This document shows, in pieces, positions 1 through 6,511 of a DNA stretch of 64,000 bases; positions within the stretch are counted from its first letter, which is position 1; each line of letters starts with the position of its first letter. The stretch spans positions 1 through 64,000 of the forward strand of contig JAJVHU010000058.1 in NCBI GenBank assembly GCA_022072505.1. Direction: 5' to 3'. Source of the stretch: Phycisphaerae bacterium (GTDB lineage Bacteria > Planctomycetota > Phycisphaerae > UBA1845). The notes below the pieces were generated by a model that saw nothing but the letters and a program-made list of their open reading frames with translations, searched no databases and was not told the DNA's origin. A program made the translations under genes and the position numbers.

Positions 1-425
1 TATTGGAGCGGTCTTTGACGGGCAAGCGAGAGGAGTCGATCATAACGGGGGAGGATTGAACCTGCGGCGGATCCCGCAGACGCCTCCGTCCCGCATCCGT
101 GGAACCGGCAGCGTGTCCAGGCGTCCAGCCTTGGGCTGGAGGCCGCAATCCCTTTGGGATTGAGACCAACGCATCCGAGAATCCTGCGCCTCCTTCGGGA
201 TTGAAACAAAACAACGGACGCTCGCGCATGTTCTTCAGGTGTTCGCGCGTGTTCTTCGAACGTTCACGCGTGTTCCTCGGGATTGAGGCGACCTGAGTCT
301 CCAACGGACTCCGGTGTTCGGGGCTCGGGATGTCTGTCGTTGTGGGGTGCGGTCATGCCCGGGAGGGACGGCGGACCGTCGCGCCGCCGATCCGCCGTCC
401 CTCCCGGGCATCATCGCGCGTCGCG
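1..425. repeat. Intergenic repeat block before hemL
   Basis: I see no convincing gene here. Positions 3-59 in the third frame read as a short open segment ending in GAG GAT TGA, which could be the last codons of a plus-strand gene lying mostly outside the window, but it is too short to identify. Positions 121-210 hold short hairpins (CAATCCC-TTT-GGGATTG near 147-163; CAGCC-TTGG-GGCTG type near 125-140). Positions 220-290 hold three degenerate copies of a 21-bp unit of the type GTTCGCGCGTGTTCTTCGAAC. Positions 293 onward belong to the fold-back element annotated separately. Confidence 0.5.
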
Positions 426-482
426 TCACAACGACGGAACATCCGGCGCGCTGATCCCCGGATTCAGATGGAGACTCTCGAG
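289..482. repeat. Fold-back repeat element overlapping the 3' end of hemL
   Basis: The element has long inverted arms. At its centre, 355-375 and 391-411 form a perfect 21-bp inverted repeat separated by a 15-base loop. Outside that, GATGTCTGTCGTTGTG (about 330-345) pairs with CACAACGACGGAACATC (about 428-444) with few mismatches, and the outer ends read CTGAGTCTCC (left) and GGAGACTC (right). The right arm passes through the hemL stop codon and encodes the last 16-17 residues of HemL. The central hairpin lies 15 bases past the hemL stop and could also stop its transcription. Related arms occur near 18842, 19249, 22472, 29802 and 56395. Confidence 0.8.
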
Positions 483-1781
483 CCGCAGTTCATCGCACAC
501 CTGCGGCCAGATCCTCTCCCGCAGCGCCTCCTCCGCCGCCCTCAGCAGGCGATCGAGCACCGCGTCGTCATGCGCCGTCGAGAGAAACCACGCTTCGTAT
601 CCGCTCGGCGGAAGATGGACGCCCCGGGCGAGCATCCCCTGAAAGAACCGGGCGAAGCGCGCGTGATCCGCCCGCCGGGCGTCCGCAAAATCGCGGACCC
701 GCTCCACCCCGAAGTACAAAGTCAGCATCGAGCCGACGCGCTGCACGCACCCGCTCTCGCCCGCCGCCTTCAGCGCCGAACACAATCCGCGCTCGACCTT
801 CTCCCCCGCTGACTCCAGCTTCGCGTAATCGCCTTCCGTCAATTGCGCCAGCGTCGCCAGCCCCGCCGCCATCACGACCGGGTGACCGCAGAACGTCCCG
901 GCCTGGTACACCGGACCCGCCGGCGCCACGAGGTTCATCAGGTCCGCCCGCCCCGCGTACGCCCCGATCGGCAGCCCGCCGCCGATGATCTTTCCCAGCG
1001 TGATCAGGTCGGGGCGCACGCCCGACCGCGCCGCCGCCCCTCCGCGCGCCACCCTGAATCCGGTCATGACTTCGTCGAAGATCAGCAGCGCGCCGACCCG
1101 CGTGCAAACCGCGCGAACCCCTTGCAGAAAGCCCTCGACCGGCGGGACGACGCCCATGTTGCCCGCCACCGGCTCCACGATGACCGCCGCGAGCCGCTCC
1201 CCCTCAGCCGCCGCCGTCGCCTCGACGGCCTCAAGGTCGTTGTAGGCGCACACCCGCGTGTCCGCCGCGGCGCCGCGCGTCACCCCGGGTGAATCCGGCA
1301 GGCCCAGCGTCGCCGCCCCCGACCCCGCGCGCACCAGCATCGCATCCGCATGACCGTGATAGCCGCCTTCGAACTTGAGGACGATGTCGCGCCCGGTCGC
1401 CGCCCGCGCCAGCCGCACGGCGCTCATCACCGCCTCGGTCCCGGAATTGACGAAGCGGATTCTCTCCGCACAAGGAACCCGCGCGGTGATCTCCCGCGCG
1501 AGCGAAACTTCCAGCCCGTTACAAAGCCCTGGGGACGGCCCTAGTTCCACCGCCTGTGTAATCGCCTGCGCCACGGCCGCATGCGCATGTCCGAGAATCC
1601 CCGCGCCCCACGCCCCCACGCAGTCGATGTAGGACCGCCCCTCGACGTCGATCAATTCCGCGCCGACCGCCCGCGCGATCACACGCGGCGTCCCGCCGAC
1701 CGACTTGAACGCCCGCACCGGCGAGTTCACCCCGCCGGGCAGCAACGACTGAGCTTTCAAGAAGATCGCGTCGGACGTCAT
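426..1781 (-). CDS. hemL: Glutamate-1-semialdehyde 2,1-aminomutase
   Basis: HemL converts glutamate-1-semialdehyde to 5-aminolevulinate, the committed precursor of tetrapyrroles, in the C5 pathway. The 451-residue protein has the class-III aminotransferase fold signature: the N-terminal LLPGGVNSPVRAF motif (13-25), VNSGTEAVMSA (111-121), GGYHGHADAML (139-149), FDEVMTGFR (235-243) and the PLP lysine K264 in LGKIIGGGLPIGAY. Homology to known HemL runs out near residue 424; the last 20 or so residues, up to the end LNPGISAPDVPSL, are encoded by a fold-back repeat that overlaps the stop codon, so the tail is probably non-native. It is the last gene of a minus-strand run behind the biotin carboxylase pair, with only 13 bases between it and the carrier gene, so co-transcription is likely. 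Confidence 0.96.
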   Translation of the reverse strand: MTSDAIFLKAQSLLPGGVNSPVRAFKSVGGTPRVIARAVGAELIDVEGRSYIDCVGAWGAGILGHAHAAVAQAITQAVELGPSPGLCNGLEVSLAREITARVPCAERIRFVNSGTEAVMSAVRLARAATGRDIVLKFEGGYHGHADAMLVRAGSGAATLGLPDSPGVTRGAAADTRVCAYNDLEAVEATAAAEGERLAAVIVEPVAGNMGVVPPVEGFLQGVRAVCTRVGALLIFDEVMTGFRVARGGAAARSGVRPDLITLGKIIGGGLPIGAYAGRADLMNLVAPAGPVYQAGTFCGHPVVMAAGLATLAQLTEGDYAKLESAGEKVERGLCSALKAAGESGCVQRVGSMLTLYFGVERVRDFADARRADHARFARFFQGMLARGVHLPPSGYEAWFLSTAHDDAVLDRLLRAAEEALRERIWPQVCDELRLESLHLNPGISAPDVPSL

Positions 1782-1794
1782 CCCCGCACCGCCC

Positions 1795-2325
1795 TCACGA
1801 TCCTTCCGCCGCCTCCTCCACGAAGCGCACCAGCACCGTGTTCATCGCCACCAGTTCGCCCTCGCGGCAGCGGACTTCGCCCACGCGCCCCGCCCCCGAC
1901 GCCGAAAGCGTCATCTCCATCTTCATCGACTCCATCACGATCAGCGGCTGATGCGCCGCCACCGCGTCCCCGGACTTCACGAGGATCTTCAGGATCGTGC
2001 CCGGCATCGGCGCTTTGACTTCCACGGCCTGCATGCCCGCCGCCGCCGCGCCGCGCCGCGCCGCGGGCAGCGCCCGCTCGATCACGTGCCGCCGTCCGTC
2101 GATCCAGACCTCGACTTCCCCCGCGCGCCGCACCGCGTAATACGGCAGAACCCGCCCCTGAACGTGCAGGAACCCCTCGCTCGGTCCGCGACGACGCACC
2201 TCCAGCTCGATCGTCCGGTCCGAGACGTGAACCCGGAACGCGCCCTCGCGCCCGCCCGCCGCCGCCTCGACGCGAACCTCCACGACCGCGTCCGAACCCG
2301 CTGATTTGAACTGACTTGCACTCAA
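1795..2325 (-). CDS. Biotin carboxyl carrier protein (acyl-CoA/acetyl-CoA carboxylase type)
   Basis: This small biotinyl carrier ferries carboxylate between the biotin carboxylase encoded just upstream and a carboxyltransferase not present in this window. The C-terminal half is a lipoyl/biotinyl domain: VKAPMPGTI, then MESMKMEM holding the biotinylated lysine, then a barrel strand ending LVRF. The frame stays open back to an ATG at 2499, but that stretch overlaps the end of accC and is Arg-rich, so I use the TTG at 2325, which lies just past the accC stop with a GAGGGCGG stretch upstream. This gives 176 residues. The start is uncertain. The stop is 13 bases before hemL. Confidence 0.85.
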   Translation of the reverse strand: MSASQFKSAGSDAVVEVRVEAAAGGREGAFRVHVSDRTIELEVRRRGPSEGFLHVQGRVLPYYAVRRAGEVEVWIDGRRHVIERALPAARRGAAAAGMQAVEVKAPMPGTILKILVKSGDAVAAHQPLIVMESMKMEMTLSASGAGRVGEVRCREGELVAMNTVLVRFVEEAAEGS

Positions 2326-2368
2326 CCGGCCGCCCTCGTCCGGCGTCGGACTTGCTCGACGCTCGATC

Positions 2369-3868
2369 TCATCCGCGCCACCCCGACAGCGCCCGCCAGG
2401 GATTCCCGCGCCCGTCGCCCGCCGCGCGACCCGATCCGCCGCGCGCCGTCCGCTCGTCACCCCCGGCGCCGGCCAGCGCCGCCGCGACGAACGCCTCATC
2501 CGGCGGCGGAGCCGCTTTCCCGGTCAGGTCGTACGTCTGAAGGAAGTGCGTGTCCGCCTCGCCGCGCTCGAACACCGGATGCGCCACGCATTCGTGAAGG
2601 AACTCCACGTTGGTGGTCACGCCGAGAATCACGAACCGCCGCAGCGCCGCCTTCATCCGCGCGATCGCCGCCGCCCGGTCCTCGCCCCGGACGACGAGCT
2701 TCGCCAGCATCGGATCGTAATACGTCGTGACCTCGTCGCCCTCCGCAAAGCCGGTGTCCACGCGCACCCCCGGCCCCGACGGCGGGATGAACCGCTCAAG
2801 CCGTCCCACGCTCGGAAGGAACCCGCGCGCCGGATCCTCCGCGTACACGCGGCACTCGATCGCGTGACCGTGCTGCCGCAGATCCTCCCGACGGAAGGGA
2901 AGCCTCCCCCCCGCCGCCACCTCCACCTGCGCCCGGACCAGATCCCTCAGGACGGTCATTTCCGTCACCGGATGCTCGACCTGAAGCCGGGTGTTCACCT
3001 CGAGAAAGTAGAACTCGCCCGACGGCGCCACGATGAACTCCACCGTCCCCGCGTTCCGATATCCGATCGCCTTCGCCGCCGCCACCGCCGCCGCGCCCAT
3101 CTTCTCCCGCAGCGCCGGGGTCAGCGCCGCCGACGGCGCCTCCTCAATCACTTTCTGGTGCCGCCGCTGGATCGAGCACTCGCGCTCGAACAGGTGCGTC
3201 GCCTCGCCGTGCGCGTCCCCGAAGATCTGGAACTCGATGTGCCGGGGATGATCGATGTACTTCTCGAGGAAGACGCGCCCGTCGCCGAACGCCTTCTGCG
3301 CCTCGCGCTGCGCCGCCTCGATCGCCGCCGGAAGATCCCCGCGCTCCCGCACGAGGCGCATCCCCTTGCCCCCGCCCCCCGCCGCCGCCTTCACCAGCAG
3401 CGGGAAGCCGACCCCTTCCGCGCGCCGCGCGACCGCCTCCGAGGTGTCACCGTCATGACACTCCGCGCTCGGCACGACGGGAACCCCCGCCTTCCGCATC
3501 GTCTCCTTCGCGAGGATCTTGTCGCCCATCGCCCGGATCGCCTCCGGCGTCGGACCGATGAACGTCACGCCCGCGTCCGCGCACGCCCGCGCGAATCCCG
3601 CGTTCTCAGAAAGAAACCCGTATCCGGGATGAATCGCGTCCACGCCGTGCGCGCGGGCGATCTCGAGGATCTTCTCCCCCCGCAGGTAGCTTTCCGCCGA
3701 CGTCGTCCCCCCCAGCGGATACGCCTCGTCCGCCTCGCGCACGTGCAGCGCCCCGGCGTCCGGCTCCGAATACACCGCGACCGCGCGCACGTCCATCTCC
3801 CGCAGCGTCCGCATCACGCGCACGGCGATCTCACCCCGGTTGGCGATGAGAACCTTTCGGATCATCAA
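2369..3868 (-). CDS. accC: Biotin carboxylase subunit of an acyl-CoA carboxylase
   Basis: It carboxylates the biotin of the carrier protein using ATP and bicarbonate. The protein has the N-terminal biotin-carboxylase domain starting IRKVLIANRGEIAVRV, the ATP-grasp loop AAAGGGGKGM at about 161-170, the HYxxE-type stretch IQRRHQKVIEEAPS (233-246), and EVNTRLQVEHPVTEM at 290-304. At 499 residues it is about 50 longer than a minimal AccC; the extra C-terminal tail (after LTGKAAPPPDEAF) is Gly/Arg-rich and may be a linker or a late extension. The carrier gene begins just past its stop. Whether the holoenzyme acts on acetyl-, propionyl- or methylcrotonyl-CoA cannot be told without the carboxyltransferase. 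Confidence 0.95.
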   Translation of the reverse strand: MMIRKVLIANRGEIAVRVMRTLREMDVRAVAVYSEPDAGALHVREADEAYPLGGTTSAESYLRGEKILEIARAHGVDAIHPGYGFLSENAGFARACADAGVTFIGPTPEAIRAMGDKILAKETMRKAGVPVVPSAECHDGDTSEAVARRAEGVGFPLLVKAAAGGGGKGMRLVRERGDLPAAIEAAQREAQKAFGDGRVFLEKYIDHPRHIEFQIFGDAHGEATHLFERECSIQRRHQKVIEEAPSAALTPALREKMGAAAVAAAKAIGYRNAGTVEFIVAPSGEFYFLEVNTRLQVEHPVTEMTVLRDLVRAQVEVAAGGRLPFRREDLRQHGHAIECRVYAEDPARGFLPSVGRLERFIPPSGPGVRVDTGFAEGDEVTTYYDPMLAKLVVRGEDRAAAIARMKAALRRFVILGVTTNVEFLHECVAHPVFERGEADTHFLQTYDLTGKAAPPPDEAFVAAALAGAGGDERTARGGSGRAAGDGRGNPWRALSGWRG

Positions 3869-4138
3869 CGCCTACTGTATTCGCCCCCCGCTCCCCTGGC
3901 GACTCCTGCAACCCGGCGCAGAGATCTTCCGAGCGCTTGCACGCCCCGGCCGCGGCTCGTTGACCTCCCCCCCGACCCGTCAACTCGTCGTCGACCGAGC
4001 GCTTCATCACCGCCTGGCCCGCCGCAAACGCCTGCGCGGGCCCGGGACGGCGCCAAGTCGGTTGACGCGCGAGTCGGAACGGGTACCTTCGGCGATCCTC
4101 TCCCGGCGGACACCGGTCCAACCGGCGCCGCGGAGGTT

Positions 4139-4210
4139 GCGGGCGTAACTCAATGGTAGAGTACCAGCCTTCCAAGCTGGTGGTTGCGCGTTCGAGTCGC
4201 GTCGCCCGCT
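4139..4210 (+). tRNA. tRNA-Gly (anticodon TCC)
   Basis: The cloverleaf can be drawn by eye. The acceptor stem is GCGGGCG/CGCCCGC with discriminator T. The anticodon stem CCAGC/GCTGG encloses loop CTTCCAA (anticodon TCC). The T stem GCGCG/CGCGT, with one G-T pair, encloses TTCGAGT. CCA is not encoded. It reads glycine GGA/GGG codons. It stands alone, upstream of and divergent from accC. Confidence 0.95.
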
Positions 4211-4696
4211 GTCGGAGACCGCCGCCTGGTAGCACGAGCGCGTCGGCAGTGAGCAGTGCTCTTGCGTGTGCCACGGCTCTGTGAGCTTGCTATTACCCAC
4301 ATCTATTGGTGCTCCCGGGCGAGTTCAGCGCCGAGGAGGATAAATGGGAAGGCCTGCCATCCCTTCCAAGCGCGGAGCCAGCCGAGCTTGCCGTCGGATT
4401 TGCGGCCCAGGTGGCCGCCGAGCAAGCCGATGCCGCGGCTCGGGGGTTCGTGTCGATCCGGATCCCACGGCTCGCACCGTGGGCTCGGGTCTTGTGCCGC
4501 TGCCGCGGCGGAGGACTATTGCGCCGGTTCTTGGGTCTTCCAGGCTGGGGTACGGATGAAGGCACTCCACCGCTGAGCATCACCTAAGAAGTGACCTGGT
4601 CTCAGGGATGTCAGTCCCCCACCTCGGAGGGGTGGGGCACCCGCCTCGGATCGGCGGAGCTCTCGACTTCTCTCAACGGGACGGAGTCCGATCCGG
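4211..4696. other. Non-coding stretch with small hairpins
   Basis: I find no supported gene between the tRNA and the amine oxidase. A short open frame at 4306-4587 has no recognisable domain, and its composition follows the repeats. Two palindromes are visible: CCCACGG-6-CCGTGGG at 4464-4483 and CCCCACC-n-GGTGGGG around 4617-4637. They are of the REP-like kind seen elsewhere in the window. Confidence 0.5.
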
Positions 4697-4726
4697 TTGC
4701 TTTCAGCGCCCAGCTCTCGCTACAAT
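4697..4726 (+). promoter_or_regulatory. Sigma70-type promoter for the amine oxidase gene
   Basis: TTGCTT (4697-4702) is followed after an 18-base spacer by TACAAT (4721-4726). The likely start of transcription lies about 60 bases ahead of the ATG at 4794. Only the sequence match supports this. Confidence 0.5.
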
Positions 4727-4793
4727 TGTCCGAGCACAGGCGATCGCATCCAAGGATCGCCCAGCCGTCGTATTTTCTCGGTCAGGTAACGCC

Positions 4794-6290
4794 ATGATTC
4801 AGCACGTCCGCATTTCCACCCGTGAAGTCAGCCAGCCACGAGCCGAATCCGCCTCGATCAAGCGCCGGGATTTTCTCAAGGCCAGCGCCGCGGCCGGCCT
4901 GCTGGCCTGCGTGGGTCCGCGGGCCGGCGCCGTCGGCAGCGGACCGCGCGGTCCACGCGTGATCGTGATCGGGGCCGGTTTTGCGGGACTCGCCGCCGCC
5001 CACCGCCTCATCGAGCGGGGGTTCGACGTAACGGTCATCGAAGCGCAGGACCGGGCCGGCGGCCGCGCGAAGACGCTTCATGGTTTCGTCGATCATCCCG
5101 TCGAGCTCGGTTGCGCATGGGTCAACCGGCGCGACCCGTACGTCGAAGACTACCTCAACCGCTTCCGCCTCAAGACCATCCCCGACAAGTGGGAATGGCT
5201 GTTGACGCAGCAAGCGCACGGAGGCGGCAACTACCGCATCCTCAGCAAGCGTGAACACAACGACATGTGGAGGGTGCTCAGGGAGCTCAACCGGAAGATG
5301 TCCCGCCTGGAGGAGGGGTCTCAGGAGACGATCGGCGAAATCGCCGACCAGATGGGTCTGAACCCCGTCGCACGCAACCTCATCGACGCTGAGATTTCCA
5401 GCGACGCCGCCATCCTTCCGGACCAGGTCGGCGGCTACGAATGGTGGTATGAAGCCGACGGCATCGGCCCCAACAAGCTGCTGCAAGACGGGATGTCGGC
5501 GCTCGTCGAGCACCTCACGGGGAACCTTGATATCCGCCTGAGGCATGTCGTCACCGGCATCGACTACTCGTCCTCCGGTGCCACGGTGCATCTGCGCGAT
5601 CAGGCGGACATGACCGCTCGCTACGTCGTGGTGACAGCGCCCCTGGGCGTGCTCAAGCTCCCGCCGGGTGAGCTGGGGCACATCGAGTTCAACCCGCCCC
5701 TGTCAGCCGCGAAGAAGAAGGCGATCGCCGCCATACCGGTCGGCACTTTCAACAAGGTCATGATGCGCTTCACCGACAACTTCTGGGCGGACGTGCCCAA
5801 CCCCTACGGCAACGGAGAGTGGTCGTTCCTCTACCAGCTCAACGACCACTTCGACGGACCCACCTTGTTCAACGACGCCTCGTACGGGCGCAAAGATGCG
5901 GAGCTGGCCGGCGGGGCGGCGTTCCACGGCCTGGTGTGTGGTGAGTGGGGCCGGTCCGTGGAGATGAACGAGCAGCTTGTCGAGTTGATGGTGTCTCGGA
6001 TGAAGGGGGTCTTCGGCGCTGGCACGGTCGAGGCACACATTCCCGGGGGCAAGGCGCTGCCGCCTTTCCACATGATGTCCTGGGATGACGATCCCTTCGC
6101 CCGCGGGTGCTACAGCGTCGCCGCCGTCGGAACCCTTCCCCACCGGCGCCAACTCGGCGAGCCGGAGCTTGGAACACTCTTCTTTGCCGGCGAGGCCGTC
6201 GGGTCAAACGTCCCGCGCGGCGGGTTCCGGACGGCCACGGTCGTGGCCGCCCTTGGCAGCGGCGTGGACGCCGCGAACAAGATTACTTAA
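4794..6290 (+). CDS. Tat-exported FAD-dependent amine oxidase
   Basis: The protein belongs to the flavin monoamine oxidase / polyamine oxidase family, which oxidises amines with release of aldehyde, ammonia and hydrogen peroxide; the substrate is unknown. From the ATG at 4794 it has 498 residues. Residues 23-40 form a twin-arginine signal (KRRDFLKASAAAGLLACVG), so it should be exported folded with FAD. The dinucleotide-binding motif VIGAGFAGLAAA lies at 58-69, followed by VIEAQDRAGGRAKT, and the C-terminal FAD signature FFAGEAVGSNVPRGG is near 470. A longer upstream frame exists from 4608, but the Tat signal and the promoter at 4697 favour 4794. It stands alone and converges on the M14-like gene. 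Confidence 0.92.
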   Translation: MIQHVRISTREVSQPRAESASIKRRDFLKASAAAGLLACVGPRAGAVGSGPRGPRVIVIGAGFAGLAAAHRLIERGFDVTVIEAQDRAGGRAKTLHGFVDHPVELGCAWVNRRDPYVEDYLNRFRLKTIPDKWEWLLTQQAHGGGNYRILSKREHNDMWRVLRELNRKMSRLEEGSQETIGEIADQMGLNPVARNLIDAEISSDAAILPDQVGGYEWWYEADGIGPNKLLQDGMSALVEHLTGNLDIRLRHVVTGIDYSSSGATVHLRDQADMTARYVVVTAPLGVLKLPPGELGHIEFNPPLSAAKKKAIAAIPVGTFNKVMMRFTDNFWADVPNPYGNGEWSFLYQLNDHFDGPTLFNDASYGRKDAELAGGAAFHGLVCGEWGRSVEMNEQLVELMVSRMKGVFGAGTVEAHIPGGKALPPFHMMSWDDDPFARGCYSVAAVGTLPHRRQLGEPELGTLFFAGEAVGSNVPRGGFRTATVVAALGSGVDAANKIT

Positions 6291-6511
6291 GGGTTTCCCA
6301 AGCCTGGAATGGACTGGCCCGCCCCTGCCTGGTCGGATCGGAGAGCCGACACAGCCGATTGTCGGTTGCGTGGCTCACGCTCTCGATTGTCGGCTCGGAG
6401 CGCCGCCATACGCGATTCCCAATCGGCGATCCCGGATTCCCGCTTTGGCGAAGGTCTCCACTCATCGACACCCTCGTGCGACGCATCCTGCCACGGGCGA
6501 GTGCTACTCGC

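Noticed and set aside
150..290. CRISPR-like GGGATTGAAAC motifs at about 156, 198 and 279
   Set aside because: The three motifs differ in their flanks, the full repeat length is not conserved, and the spacing is about 41 and 82 bases with tandem 21-mers between. No cas gene is present. They fit REP-type hairpins.
4007..4300. Minus-strand open frame reading RRDSNAQPPAWKAGTLPLSY
   Set aside because: It is the antisense of tRNA-Gly, a familiar spurious translation.
4306..4587. Small plus-strand frame starting MVLPGEFSAEEDKWEGLPSL
   Set aside because: It has no domain, no ribosome-binding site and is overlain by palindromes. It could be a gene, but the evidence is too thin.
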